DNA from: JANWVO01 sp037446555
GTDB taxonomy: Bacteria; Acidobacteriota; Terriglobia; Bryobacterales; Bryobacteraceae
Reading direction: 5' to 3'
Assembly (NCBI GenBank): GCA_037446555.1
Contig: JBBIIK010000008.1
Coordinates: 32,249 to 96,248, forward strand
Length of the DNA: 64,000 nt
The notes under the pieces were generated by a model. That model searched no databases. It was not told the origin of the DNA and saw nothing but the letters and a program-made list of their open reading frames with translations. Position 1 is the stretch's first letter. Every line of letters begins with the position of its first letter. This document shows, piece after piece, positions 1 through 9,273 of the stretch. The position numbers and the translations under genes are program-made.

Positions 1-1501
1 GGGCCAGTGCATACGGCGAACTGCCGTTGCGCGCGCCAAAACGCAATTCGATTTCCGCCCAGACGCCCAGCGATTCCGCCGCCAGATGGCGTGCCCGGGC
101 GATTCGCCACTTCGCCTCTTCGCCGGGGCGGAAATCCGCGTCCCGCGGCCTCTCCGGCCAGCGGAACGATTCCAGGAACCGCGCCGCAGGCCCGGCCCCG
201 CCCCCGTTCCCGGCAGCGGGTTGCGGCTTCGAGGCTGCCAGGGTGGCGTAGTAGAAGTTCGGGAATCGCGACTTCAGTTCGGAATAATAAACGTGCGCCG
301 CCTGAAAATTGCTCCGCTCTTCTTCGAGCCTCCCCAGGAAATACAGCGCCGTTCCGGCACGGTCCGACCCGGGATGCCTCGAGAGATGCCCTTTCAGAAG
401 ATCTTCGGCCGCAGCGCTGCGGTCCAGCCAGGCGCGCCAAGCCACCTTCCAGTGGCAGCCCGCGGCCTCCGGCTCTTCGGAGAAGTCTTCGGCACACGCT
501 CGCAACAGAGGGACGAAGGATACCGCCTCGTTCCGGATCAGGAAATGATTGGCCGCTTGGATGGTCGCCAGGAGCGTCCAGCGCGACCTGGGCGCGCGCC
601 GCCGGAGTTCCGCCAGCGCCTCCAGCATCGCCTGTGGATCGTCGAGACGGCGGTGGCAAAGCACAATGAAATGCATACGTTCCGCCTCCGCCTCAGCGCT
701 TGTCAGGCGCATCGCGCCCAACTCCGCCAGCGCATCGCGCGTCTTCCGTTGCGAGTACAGAGCCGCCGCCGCCCGCACGCGGGCCGTTTCCCGCATCTCC
801 TGCGCCGCGCCAGAGCGCGCCAGCGACAGCCATTCCGCCCGCGCGTCCGCATCACGCCCGGCGGCTGCCAGCCGCGCCGCCCGTTCGGCCAGCAGTTCGT
901 CCGGCATGGGCGGCAGACGCAGTGCAGGATCTCTTTCCAGCGCCGCCAGCGCATCGCGCGCGGCCGAGGATTCTTTCGCCAGAGGATGAAGACAGTAGAT
1001 GCGCCGGTAGAGCTCCACGGCGCGGATCTTCTCGCCGAGCCCTTCCCGCGCCAGCGCCGCCGCCAGGGTTGCCTGCGGCTCGGGCAAATCCTTCCCCCCG
1101 CGCTCCAGCATTTTGAGAGCACCGGCGAACCTGCCCGCCTTGACGAGCGACTCCGCCCCCAGCACTGCCGCACGTCCGGCGACGGAGGAAGGGAACCGCG
1201 TCTGCCAGACCGGCCCGAGCGCTGCCGCCGCCTCCTCGAACCGCCGTGTTCCGGCCAGCGCCTGAGCCCGCCAGTAGGCAAGGAAGTCCGCGATTTGGGG
1301 ATGCCCGGGACCCAGCGCCGCCAGCTGTTCCGCCGCTCCAGCCGCTCCGCGCGCGGCCGCCGCGACTGCGGCCGCCAAAGCCCCGCCCCGCGGCGGCGGA
1401 CCCTGTTGCGCCGGCGCCAAGGCCCCGCAGAGCGCCAGCCAGGCCGCCGCCTCAGGCCAGCGGACCCGGATAGTCCGGCCCGAGAAGGCTGGAATCGTCA
1501 T
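1..1501 (-). CDS. Slt-type lytic murein transglycosylase, N-terminal part (runs off left edge)
   Basis: The open frame runs without a stop for 500 codons from an ATG at 1501 to the left edge, so the C-terminus is missing. Residues 1-32 look like a signal peptide: a basic n-region followed by AAAWLALCGALAPA. The rest is an all-helical repeat array of the Slt70 superhelical U-domain kind, ending with motifs such as GTALYFLGRLEEE and SRFPNFYYATLA, which are typical just before the catalytic lysozyme-like domain. That domain, which would cleave peptidoglycan glycan strands in the periplasm, is expected to the left of position 1 and cannot be checked here. The start lies 50 bases inside the previous gene in another frame, so translation is probably coupled. 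The family call is from the helical repeat pattern only. Confidence 0.7.
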   Translation of the reverse strand, partial: MTIPAFSGRTIRVRWPEAAAWLALCGALAPAQQGPPPRGGALAAAVAAAARGAAGAAEQLAALGPGHPQIADFLAYWRAQALAGTRRFEEAAAALGPVWQTRFPSSVAGRAAVLGAESLVKAGRFAGALKMLERGGKDLPEPQATLAAALAREGLGEKIRAVELYRRIYCLHPLAKESSAARDALAALERDPALRLPPMPDELLAERAARLAAAGRDADARAEWLSLARSGAAQEMRETARVRAAAALYSQRKTRDALAELGAMRLTSAEAEAERMHFIVLCHRRLDDPQAMLEALAELRRRAPRSRWTLLATIQAANHFLIRNEAVSFVPLLRACAEDFSEEPEAAGCHWKVAWRAWLDRSAAAEDLLKGHLSRHPGSDRAGTALYFLGRLEEERSNFQAAHVYYSELKSRFPNFYYATLAASKPQPAAGNGGGAGPAARFLESFRWPERPRDADFRPGEEAKWRIARARHLAAESLGVWAEIELRFGARNGSSPYALA

Positions 1502-2594
1502 TCGCCAGGGTCCTCAGGATTTCCAGGTGGAGGTAATCGATCATCGACGGAACGAGCATGAATTCATGCTTGAACTGAGCTCGGCTGCGGTCGATTTCGT
1601 CTTTCAAAATAGCGTAAATGTTTCCGATTTCCCTGCCCTCCCGCACTTTTTTCGCGTGATAAAGGCGGATCTCCGCCACGCGCACGCGCGCAAACCGCTG
1701 CGCTTTGGCGTGAAGCTCCTGCTCCTCGCGCGGCAACGCGGACCACTCCGGCGCCTCCGGCGCGGACGCCGCGGCGGCGGGCGCGGGCAGAGGCGCCGCC
1801 GGCAGAATGGGAATCACCGGCGCCCTCTCCGGCTGCGCCGCTCCGGACGCTTGCAGGGCATCCAGCGCCGGTCCGGCCAGCGCCGTGACCACCTCCAGCA
1901 GGTTCAAGTCCACCGGCTCGGCTCCGCTCTCGATGTAAAGCACGGCCGACACCTTGCGCTTTCCCTCCCGCTGACCGGTCACCACCGGCAGGAGGCAGAT
2001 CCGCTTCTCCTCGTCGCCGTCGAGCGCTTCGCTCAGCTCCGCGCTCAACTCGCCCGCAGAAGCCATGCAAATCACCGTATCCATCGACTCCAGCACATTG
2101 CGGAACGCCGGCGCCTGCGACAAAGGAACGGCGCTTTCCGGCGTCCGCGCCAGTGAAAAATCGGCCGTGGCGCGGTGGTCCTCGTATTGGATCCTGCCCG
2201 CGGCGACGCTGAACAGCACGGCTCGGGGCGCGAATTCGAACACCCCGTCCAGCAATGCCGAGGCCCAAGCGGCGGCGCTGTCTGCCTCCGCCAGCCGGCG
2301 CGCGGCGTGGTTCAGGCGCTCGCCCAGGGCCCGCAGCGCCGCCGAGGCCGCCTGCGCCGTCTCCCTTTCCACGCGCTCCGCCACGCGCGCTTCCAGTTCC
2401 TGCGTGAAAGCCTCCCGGAACGCATCGAAACGCTCCTCGATGGCCCGCCCCAGGTGCTCCCGCCAGCCGCGCTCCAGCAGCTCCTGCACGGACTCCACGT
2501 GCAACTGCCAGGCGGCGGCGATCTGCTCTTCGGCCGTGCGGCGTTCCCTTTCGAACAAATCTTGTCCGTTTTGTTGTTGCATCGGGGGTTCCAT
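1452..2594 (-). CDS. coiled-coil, GAF-like protein of unknown function
   Basis: A 380-residue soluble protein I do not recognise by name. Residues 1-110 are rich in Glu, Arg and Ala and predicted as a long coiled coil. About 115-235 looks like a GAF-type sensor fold: alternating strands with AVLFSVAAGRIQY, then VICMASAG, then RKVSAVLYIES near the end. An Ala/Pro linker (about 245-275) leads to a charged helical C-terminus. The first Met (MEPP) was chosen because it follows a weak GGATC site; a second Met four codons later is possible. It lies 44 bases after the AsmA-like gene and overlaps the transglycosylase gene, so an envelope-linked role is inferred. The GAF assignment is tentative. Confidence 0.65.
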   Translation of the reverse strand: MEPPMQQQNGQDLFERERRTAEEQIAAAWQLHVESVQELLERGWREHLGRAIEERFDAFREAFTQELEARVAERVERETAQAASAALRALGERLNHAARRLAEADSAAAWASALLDGVFEFAPRAVLFSVAAGRIQYEDHRATADFSLARTPESAVPLSQAPAFRNVLESMDTVICMASAGELSAELSEALDGDEEKRICLLPVVTGQREGKRKVSAVLYIESGAEPVDLNLLEVVTALAGPALDALQASGAAQPERAPVIPILPAAPLPAPAAAASAPEAPEWSALPREEQELHAKAQRFARVRVAEIRLYHAKKVREGREIGNIYAILKDEIDRSRAQFKHEFMLVPSMIDYLHLEILRTLANDDSSLLGPDYPGPLA

Positions 2595-2638
2595 GGCTCG
2601 CGTCGGGATCCGGCTGCTCTCAAAAGTGTATCGCGCCG

Positions 2639-5005
2639 TCAGCGCGCTGCGGGCGCAAGCGCGGGGGGCCACAGCGAACCTTCCCACCGCGCAACCGGCG
2701 AGCTGAACCAGACCCGCGCCGCGCCGTCGGCGGACGCCGCGCCGCGCCCGCTCCACAAGTGGCCGTCCATCCAGAAACTGACGCTGTTCAGGCGCCACGG
2801 ATTCCTCGCCCGCTCTCCGTCGTATGTCAGCGCGGCCCTCATCTGCCGCAGGCTCGTTCCGTCCGGCAAGCGCAACAGCGGGCTGCCGGCCTCCGCCCAG
2901 CCGCGCGCCCTGCGTTCCAGCCCGGGCTCGAGCGTCGGCGTGAACGCCTCCATCTCGGCGTCGATTGTTCCCGATCCCGTCTCCAGATCCGTCACCACCG
3001 CGCGCACATGGTACTCCGGCTCTTCGCGCCAGAGCGCCACCTGAGCCGTACCGTCCACCTGGGCGCCCTTCCACCGCGCCCGCAGCCCGTCAATCCTCAC
3101 ATGCGCTCCGCGCCAGGCGAACACCGCCTCCACGTCCACGAACTCCTGCCTGCCCAGCGCCAGAACCCCGGCCTCCACCGAGCCCCGGACGTGCAGCCGC
3201 CGGAGCCATGCAGGCATGCCCGTCTGGCGGCGCAGCGTCCGGTCCAGCAGCCCTCTTGGCGGCGGATGCGCCACGCGAAACAGCGATTCGAGGCGGGCGC
3301 CTTCCAGCCGTTCCGCCGCGATTTGGACGGAAAGCGGAGCCTGCGCGGCCGGCTCATATCGCACGGATGCCCGCACCGGCGTCCCCGCAAACCGCAGTTC
3401 GCCGTCGCGCAGGCGCCAGCCCGCGCCCGCCAGTTCCAGAACCGCTTTTTGCAGCGACAGGGGCGCCGCGAAGCCCTCCGGCTGGCATCGCGCTTCGGCG
3501 AGTACAATCCTCCCCGACCATCCCCGCCTTCCCTGTCCTGGGCCGCCGTCAGGTTCTTTCAACAGCGCCAACCGCCCGCGCCACTTGCCAGCCCCGCAGC
3601 TTTCCAGGACGGGCAGCCTGCCAAGCGCCGGAAACACGCTCACGGCGCCGTTCAGTTCGGCGATCTCCATCCCTTCCGTCGCGGCTTCGAAGCCGAACTC
3701 CCCGGTAGCCAGATTCCAGTGCCCGCGAATCGCCGCCTCGGCTTGCCTGGGCGTCACGATCCGCGCACTCTCCAGCGCCAGCGCGTCGCCTTCCAGCCGC
3801 AGCAAGCCATCCTTCACCTCCACGGGTGGCTCCTCACCGAAGCGAACCGCCAGCGAGGGGAACCGCAACTCGCCTTTCGCCGGCGCGCCGCTGGCAAACC
3901 GCGCCGAGCCGGAAACCTCTCCGCCGGTGGCGACGCCCCTCGGCGCCGAAAGCCCCAGCCGGTGGCAGATGTCGAGCAAGGCGGGGGCGGGCAGGTTCTC
4001 AAAGCCGACTTCCGCCAGCCACCGGGGCGACGCCAGCAGGCCGCTTCCCTCCAGACGGAACTCCAGCGGAGCCGGGGAGCGGCCCCGTTGCGGCGCCGCC
4101 GAACTGAGGGAAAGGGTCTGCGCTTCCAGATCCAGGAGGCCCCGAAAAGGAAGTTGAATGTTCCGCGAGCGAAGCCCGAAGAACGCGGGCCTTTCCAGTT
4201 CCTCCATTTCGATCTGGCCGCGTAATTCCAGAGCGCGCAAAGGACCGTCGAGAAAGGCCCGGGCCGTGAAGCGGCCCTGCAGCCCGATGTCCCTTCCCGC
4301 CACCAGCTGCATCAGTTCGGGCACCGCGCTGCGCTCCAGCTCCACGTCCACGGCGAAGCGACCGCCGCCCTCTCCGGGCATCCACCGCCCCGAGCCAGTG
4401 AACCTCCCGAAGCCCTGTTCCGAACGGTCGGTTCTCGCCGGCGACGCCTCGTACCGCCACCGGAATTCGCCCCCGCCCGGGCGCGGCGGCTCTGCGTCCA
4501 TGTCCACGTTGTTCAGGAAATACGCCGATTTCACCGCCCCTGTGCGGAAATTGATTCGGCTTTGCCGCAGCGAAAATCTCGGAACGTCGCTCAACTTCCG
4601 TTCCGCCAGCAGATTCTTGAGAAAGGCGCCGAGATTGAACCCCGCCTGCTCCAACCGCGCCACATTCACGCTGGCTCCCTCCAGCCGGATCTCACGGAGA
4701 GCCAGCGATCCACGGAGCAGCGCCGGCAAGCTGACCGAGGCGCGAACCTGGTCGGCGTAGGCGAACGGTTCCAGCCCGAAAGCCGGGTCTTCTTCAATTA
4801 AGAGGTTCGAAGCCACCAGAGCGGGAACCGGGAACAGGAGACATCGCACTTGTTGCAATTCCACCCGCCGCCCCAAGGAGCGCGAAAGCTCAGCTCGCAG
4901 CGGCGGCGCCAGCGCGGGCATGTCCAGGAAAGGCAACAGCGCCGCCACGGCGGCCACAAGAAAGACTGCCACCAGCGCGGCGGTCCTGCGGCGTGAGCGC
5001 TTCAT
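2639..5005 (-). CDS. AsmA-like inner-membrane/periplasmic protein
   Basis: A 788-residue protein with one N-terminal membrane anchor (MKRSRRR, then AALVAVFLVAAVAALLPFL). A typical AsmA-type beginning follows: a short helix, a segment about the character of the membrane lipid partner (LGRRVELQQVRCLLFPVPAL), and long stretches of beta repeats. AsmA/TamB-like proteins bridge the inner membrane and periplasm, and several members influence phospholipid transfer to the outer membrane; the specific role here is inferred from the family. The start codon overlaps the stop of the preceding nucleotidyltransferase gene (ATGA), which indicates translational coupling. Downstream are the coiled-coil protein and the lytic transglycosylase, so most of the operon is envelope-related. 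Confidence 0.75.
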   Translation of the reverse strand: MKRSRRRTAALVAVFLVAAVAALLPFLDMPALAPPLRAELSRSLGRRVELQQVRCLLFPVPALVASNLLIEEDPAFGLEPFAYADQVRASVSLPALLRGSLALREIRLEGASVNVARLEQAGFNLGAFLKNLLAERKLSDVPRFSLRQSRINFRTGAVKSAYFLNNVDMDAEPPRPGGGEFRWRYEASPARTDRSEQGFGRFTGSGRWMPGEGGGRFAVDVELERSAVPELMQLVAGRDIGLQGRFTARAFLDGPLRALELRGQIEMEELERPAFFGLRSRNIQLPFRGLLDLEAQTLSLSSAAPQRGRSPAPLEFRLEGSGLLASPRWLAEVGFENLPAPALLDICHRLGLSAPRGVATGGEVSGSARFASGAPAKGELRFPSLAVRFGEEPPVEVKDGLLRLEGDALALESARIVTPRQAEAAIRGHWNLATGEFGFEAATEGMEIAELNGAVSVFPALGRLPVLESCGAGKWRGRLALLKEPDGGPGQGRRGWSGRIVLAEARCQPEGFAAPLSLQKAVLELAGAGWRLRDGELRFAGTPVRASVRYEPAAQAPLSVQIAAERLEGARLESLFRVAHPPPRGLLDRTLRRQTGMPAWLRRLHVRGSVEAGVLALGRQEFVDVEAVFAWRGAHVRIDGLRARWKGAQVDGTAQVALWREEPEYHVRAVVTDLETGSGTIDAEMEAFTPTLEPGLERRARGWAEAGSPLLRLPDGTSLRQMRAALTYDGERARNPWRLNSVSFWMDGHLWSGRGAASADGAARVWFSSPVARWEGSLWPPALAPAAR

Positions 5006-5592
5006 TCGAGCCGCCCTTCCAGCAGCCGCTCATAGCTCTCGGGCGTATCCACGTCCAGCAGCACGAACGGATCCGCCACTTCCACAAACCGTCTCTGCGA
5101 AAGCCGGACGAGGTCCCGCGCCGATGCCTGCGGCGGCAACGACAGCAGCGCCGGCGCCATCCGCGCCGCCGCCAGCACCGGGTGGCCGTGCCGTCCCTGG
5201 CACACCGGCTGAACGAAATCCGCCGTCCCGTCCCAGGCTTCCACCAGCGCCTCGAGGGTCGCCGGCAGAGCGCCCGGCGAGTCGGCCGGCGTAAAGAAGA
5301 ACGCCTCTGTGCCAGCCCGCATTGCACGAAGCCCGCATTGCAGCGACGAGAGCTGGCCCGCCTCAGGCGACGGGTTCAGCACCAGCACGGCGTCCGCCGC
5401 CCGCCGTAGCGCTCCTGCCACCAGGCTCGAATCCCTGCCCAGGACGCAGATCACGGCCGCTCCAGCTTCGGAATAGAGGCGGATTTGCCTGTCCAGAAAT
5501 GTCTCGCCCCGGTATTCGAGCAGCGCCTTCGGGCGCCCCATGCGTGAAGAAGCTCCGGCTGCCAGCAGAATCGCGCTCAGCTTCGGTCTCAC
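5002..5592 (-). CDS. MocA/MobA-like nucleotidyltransferase
   Basis: A 196-residue enzyme of the NTP-transferase fold. The N-terminal signature LAAGASSRMGRPKALL is the nucleotide-binding loop of molybdenum cofactor cytidylyl/guanylyltransferases and related enzymes, and TPADSPG is the metal-binding aspartate motif. The family attaches a nucleotide to molybdopterin or activates a sugar phosphate. The neighbouring XdhC-like gene, whose stop overlaps this start (ATGA), makes the MocA/MobA role for a xanthine-dehydrogenase-type molybdoenzyme more likely. No molybdoenzyme gene is in the window, so the substrate is inferred. Confidence 0.8.
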   Translation of the reverse strand: MRPKLSAILLAAGASSRMGRPKALLEYRGETFLDRQIRLYSEAGAAVICVLGRDSSLVAGALRRAADAVLVLNPSPEAGQLSSLQCGLRAMRAGTEAFFFTPADSPGALPATLEALVEAWDGTADFVQPVCQGRHGHPVLAAARMAPALLSLPPQASARDLVRLSQRRFVEVADPFVLLDVDTPESYERLLEGRLE

Positions 5593-6425
5593 TTCTGAGC
5601 CGCCGTCGGAGCGCCCGCGCCAAGGACTGTCATCGAGAGGGCGCGCCAGTTGGAGGACGCCTTCCGCCGGACGGCGATCATTTCAGCCGCCACGCTCACA
5701 GCGATCTCTTCCGGCGTCACCGCCCCGATGTCGAGCCCCATCGGGGCGTGCACGCGCTCGAACAGCTCCGGCGCCATGCCCTCGCGGACCAGTTCCCTCA
5801 CCACGCTCAGGACCTTCCGGAGGCTTCCGATCATCGCGATGTAGCCTGCCTCGGTCCCGGCCGCCCACCGGAGCACCCGCATGTCGTCGCGGTGGCCGCG
5901 CGTCACGATAATCAGAAAGCAGCCGGAATGGATGTCAAGTTTCGGAAAAATCTCCTCATAATTTCCGGCGATGATTTCGCTGGCATCTGGAAACCGCTCC
6001 CGGTTCGCATACGTTTCGCGGTCGTCGATCACCGTGACGGCAAAGCCCAGCATGGAGCACAGTCTGGAAAGGCTCCGGGAAATATGTCCGGCGCCGAACA
6101 GAAAAACTCGCAGCAAAGGTTCCACGGGTTCCACGTAGATCTCCAGTTGTCCGCCGCAGATCAGCCCGTTGTCGTACGCAACGTCTTCGGCCAGCGAGAA
6201 GGAGAGGATGCGCGTTTTGCCCGTCTCCATCACCTCGCGCGCCGCCTGCCAGACCTCCGCCTCCACGCAGCCGCCCCCGATCGTGCCCGCGATGGTGCCG
6301 TCATCGCGGACCAGCATCTTCGCGCTCGGATACGCGGGAATCGAGCCGTTGACCTTTACGATCGTGGCCAGCGCCGCCTTCCTGCCCGCGCGCCGCAGCC
6401 GCACGATTTCCTCATACAGGTCCAT
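5589..6425 (-). CDS. XdhC/CoxI family protein
   Basis: A 278-residue protein with both halves of the XdhC family. The N-terminal XdhC/CoxI domain carries GTIGGGCVE (around residue 50). The C-terminal Rossmann-like domain carries LFGAGHISRSL and YIAMIGSLRKV (the usual form is closer to IGSRRK, so one conserved Arg is changed). XdhC proteins bind molybdenum cofactor and help insert its sulfurated form into xanthine dehydrogenase-type enzymes. An in-frame extension of 33 codons is possible upstream, but the ATG at 6425 follows GGGA at good spacing and begins with the usual MDLYEEI-type sequence. It heads a minus-strand operon and couples to the nucleotidyltransferase. Confidence 0.88.
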   Translation of the reverse strand: MDLYEEIVRLRRAGRKAALATIVKVNGSIPAYPSAKMLVRDDGTIAGTIGGGCVEAEVWQAAREVMETGKTRILSFSLAEDVAYDNGLICGGQLEIYVEPVEPLLRVFLFGAGHISRSLSRLCSMLGFAVTVIDDRETYANRERFPDASEIIAGNYEEIFPKLDIHSGCFLIIVTRGHRDDMRVLRWAAGTEAGYIAMIGSLRKVLSVVRELVREGMAPELFERVHAPMGLDIGAVTPEEIAVSVAAEMIAVRRKASSNWRALSMTVLGAGAPTAAQK

Positions 6426-6532
6426 CGCATTCCCATTGTAGCCGCAGCCGCGTTTTCCGCCGCCCCTCCCAGGGGCGCCCCGCGGCTTGGCGCAGGCGGC
6501 GCTGCGGTGGCAGGGTGCTATCATGGCGGCGA

Positions 6533-7210
6533 ATGCAGGACAAGTTCACCGTGGCGCCTGGGCTCGCGCTGCTGTTCGACATGGACGGGGTGCTGATCGA
6601 ATCCACCGGAGTCCACACAGCGGCATGGGAGACCTACCTCGCGCGCCACGGAATTCCTTCCGCCGGAGTCATGGAGAAGATGCTCGGCAAGCGCAACGAC
6701 CAGATTGTCCGCGTTCTCTGGGGCCCGTTGATCACGGAAGAGGAGGTATTCCGGCACGGTGCGGACAAGGAACAGCTCTACCGGGAAATGATGGCGCCGG
6801 TGTTCGAGCGGCACATTGTCCCCGGAGTTGAAAGCTTTGTGAGAGCCGCCCTGAGTCAGGGTGTGCCCTGCGCGCTAGCCACCAACGCCGAGCCGGCAAA
6901 CGTGGACTTCGTCCTGGACCGGCTCGGGTTGCGCGACTGTTTCCAGGTCATCGTCGACGGCCATCAGGTCCGGCGCCCGAAGCCCAACCCGGAGGTTTAT
7001 CTGACTACGGCTTCGCGCCTGGGCGTCGCGCCGCACAATTGTGTGATCTTCGAGGATTCGCCTGGCGGGCTGCAAGCGGCGCGCGCCTCCGGCGGCCGTG
7101 TAGTCGCGGTGCTTACCACCCTGAAGGACGCGCCCGAGGCGGATCTCGCGGTGCGTGATTTTCTGGACCCGTCGCTCAAGCCATGGCTTTCACGGCAGAC
7201 ACTCCGCTGA
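6533..7210 (+). CDS. HAD-superfamily phosphatase, beta-phosphoglucomutase-like
   Basis: A 225-residue haloacid dehalogenase hydrolase with a helical cap. Motif I is LLFDMDGVLIES (nucleophile Asp plus general acid Asp), motif II is LATNAEP, the lysine motif is RRPKPNPEVYL, and motif IV is FEDSPGGLQAA. This arrangement is typical of sugar-phosphate phosphatases and phosphoglucomutases of the PgmB/Gph type, so a small phosphorylated metabolite is the likely substrate. A GTG at 6515 could add six codons; the ATG at 6533 was preferred because the added sequence is not conserved-looking. The 3' end overlaps the next gene by 28 bases in another frame. Confidence 0.85.
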   Translation: MQDKFTVAPGLALLFDMDGVLIESTGVHTAAWETYLARHGIPSAGVMEKMLGKRNDQIVRVLWGPLITEEEVFRHGADKEQLYREMMAPVFERHIVPGVESFVRAALSQGVPCALATNAEPANVDFVLDRLGLRDCFQVIVDGHQVRRPKPNPEVYLTTASRLGVAPHNCVIFEDSPGGLQAARASGGRVVAVLTTLKDAPEADLAVRDFLDPSLKPWLSRQTLR

Positions 7211-8643
7211 CCGCCACTGCCGCCGTCACGGCCGCGGTCTCCATTGCGCTCGCGTCGCTGGTATGGTGGCGCCGTCTCAGCCGCCTGGAGCGCATGCGCC
7301 GCCGGGTTTCCGCCATCCGGGCGCTGAGCCGGGAGGCCGCCCGCGGCCCCGACGCAGCCTCCATCGCGCTCACCATACAGGAATCCCTGAGGCGAACCCT
7401 GCGAGATGCCGACCTGCGGGCGGTGATTTCCCAGCCTGGAGACGGCGCGCCCGCGGGTGCCGGGCCACAAAATCGCCTGGAAGTTCCCCTGGATCCGGAG
7501 GATAAACTGCGAGGTTTTCTCCTCATCCGCCATTCGCGGGAGGAGGGTCTTCCGGAGGAAATCCACGACGCGCTCAGCGATCTGGCCCTCCATGCAGGCA
7601 TTGCCCTGGAGATTCGCGAGCAGCGGCGTCTGAAGGAACAGGTGGTCCGCGGCGAGCAACTGGCCGCCTCCAGCCTGCTGCTGGCGGGCATCGCCCGGGA
7701 GCTGCGGCCGCTGCTGGAAGGCATCTGTCGTGAGGCCCGCCAGCGCAATCTGGAGAATCTCGCCGCAGAGGCGGAGGCGGCGCTGGGCCTCGTCGAACGC
7801 CTGTCGGCTTTCGGCGAGAGGGAATTGGCCCGCCCCAGCGTTTTCGATCTCTCCGACGTGCTGCGCGAGCTCGGCGGCTTGCGCCGCCATGCCTGGCGCC
7901 TCATGCAGCTGGAGGTGCGAACGCAGCTGCCGGACCGGCCGCTTCCCGTGCGGGCGCCGCGCGGGCTCGTCGAAGAGGCGGCTCTCGGCCTGATCGTCGC
8001 TGCGGAACAGGTGTTGCAGAGTGCGCCTTCCACCCGCCTAGCGCTGGCGGCGGAGGCGCGCGGCGGGCAGGCGGTCCTTTCGTTGTTGTTGAGCCCGTCC
8101 GCCGCCGTGTCTGAGCCGCCTGCGGCGAGCGTCTCCGCCTGCCGGAGCCTTCTGGAGAGCTGCGGTGGAAGGCTGGAGTGGAGCCACGCTGGCAACCAGC
8201 ACCGGTTCGAAGTCGTGCTCCCGCTGGCGGCGCAGGACCCGCCCCGCCAGAGCCGGCAACAGCCTGCGGCGCCGGCGCGCCAGCTGACGCTGTTGCTGGT
8301 GCACCCCGAGGCCGGCGTGCTGCGGCCACTGATCCGCGCGCTGGCCGAACGCAACCACAGGGTGGTGTCCGCCGCCGATTCGCTCCAGGCTCTGGAGATG
8401 GCTGCACGCCTGCGCTTTGACGCCGTGTTCGCCTCGCCGTCGCAGCAGGATCTGGAATGGCCAGAGTTCGCCGCCCGCATCCGGCAACATGTGCCCGCTG
8501 TAGGCTGGCTCTCCACCGCGTCCCGGCCCGCTCCCCCGGGTGTTCTCTGGCTTCCTCTCCATCCCTCGGAAGGGTTCCTGGAAGACCACCTCGCAGCGTT
8601 GGAAGGAACCGCCCGGCCGCCGCATTCATCCATCACCTCGTGA
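7183..8643 (+). CDS. degenerate histidine-kinase/receiver-like protein
   Basis: A 486-residue protein with an N-terminal membrane segment (about 8-28), a GAF-like region (55-145), a region that aligns with a DHp/HATPase core (155-400), and a C-terminal receiver-like domain (about 410-485). The H-box position reads GIARELRPLL, where the phosphoaccepting His is replaced by Arg172. The ATPase region keeps a CRSLLESCGGRLEW-type end but has no recognisable N box or DxGxG. The receiver core reads FDAVFAS, with Ser in place of the phosphoacceptor Asp. It therefore looks like a catalytically dead two-component scaffold. It overlaps the HAD gene and is followed 11 bases later by a small secreted protein. 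Confidence 0.65.
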   Translation: MAFTADTPLTATAAVTAAVSIALASLVWWRRLSRLERMRRRVSAIRALSREAARGPDAASIALTIQESLRRTLRDADLRAVISQPGDGAPAGAGPQNRLEVPLDPEDKLRGFLLIRHSREEGLPEEIHDALSDLALHAGIALEIREQRRLKEQVVRGEQLAASSLLLAGIARELRPLLEGICREARQRNLENLAAEAEAALGLVERLSAFGERELARPSVFDLSDVLRELGGLRRHAWRLMQLEVRTQLPDRPLPVRAPRGLVEEAALGLIVAAEQVLQSAPSTRLALAAEARGGQAVLSLLLSPSAAVSEPPAASVSACRSLLESCGGRLEWSHAGNQHRFEVVLPLAAQDPPRQSRQQPAAPARQLTLLLVHPEAGVLRPLIRALAERNHRVVSAADSLQALEMAARLRFDAVFASPSQQDLEWPEFAARIRQHVPAVGWLSTASRPAPPGVLWLPLHPSEGFLEDHLAALEGTARPPHSSITS

Positions 8644-8654
8644 GGCCATTTGCC

Positions 8655-9158
8655 ATGCTTCGATTGCTTATCTCCCGCGCCGTGCCCGTCCTGCTCCTCC
8701 TCTTGGTTCCGGCGGCGGCGCAGTCTTCCCGGAAATACGCGGGGCCGCGCCCCGAAAAGGCAGACGTCCCCTATCTGCTGCACGCCTCACGGCTGATCGA
8801 AGTGGAAAAGAGCGCCGCCACGGAATCGAAGACCAGGGATGGAACGCTTTACACGGTGCCGGGCGCAGAGAGCCCGGTGAAGACCCCCGTGCCGGAGCCG
8901 ATCTTCCTTTTCAAGGCCGATAGAATCAACCCGGAGAGCCTTTCGCTGTTCCGCATGGTTCCACGAGGCGGAAGCCGGACACTCCTGTTTCCCCCGCAGG
9001 GAAGGCGGCGCAAGGCTGGCCCGCGGCCCATCTTCGTTCTGGTCACGATGCTCGAGCCGGGGCTCTACCGCGTCGAGGTGAACGAACCGCTGGAAGACGG
9101 CGAATACTGCCTGTCACCGGAAGGCTCAAACGACGTCTTCTGCTTCAGCGAGAACTGA
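8655..9158 (+). CDS. small secreted protein of unknown function
   Basis: A 167-residue protein with a clear signal peptide (MLRLLISRAVPVLLLLLVPA, cleavage likely after AAAQ). The mature part has mixed beta character with several short basic patches and one Cys pair near the C-terminus (YCLSPEGSNDVFCF). No family is recognised. The ATG at 8655 was chosen over longer in-frame extensions because it starts the signal peptide exactly. It is probably co-transcribed with the degenerate kinase-like gene 11 bases upstream and converges on etfA. Confidence 0.65.
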   Translation: MLRLLISRAVPVLLLLLVPAAAQSSRKYAGPRPEKADVPYLLHASRLIEVEKSAATESKTRDGTLYTVPGAESPVKTPVPEPIFLFKADRINPESLSLFRMVPRGGSRTLLFPPQGRRRKAGPRPIFVLVTMLEPGLYRVEVNEPLEDGEYCLSPEGSNDVFCFSEN

Positions 9159-9273
9159 GATCTGCACGGCTCCGCTGCGGGGCGCTGCCAGCCCATAGTG
9201 AAGGCGCCGGGGCTGAAGGGCGATGCCGCGGCCCGCGGCTTCCGTCCCGGGCGCGCATCGCAAGAACGAAAAT

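Noticed and set aside
86..1561. Long plus-strand open frame, 491 codons
   Set aside because: Arg/Pro-rich shadow of the transglycosylase and coiled-coil genes on the other strand, with no domain features.
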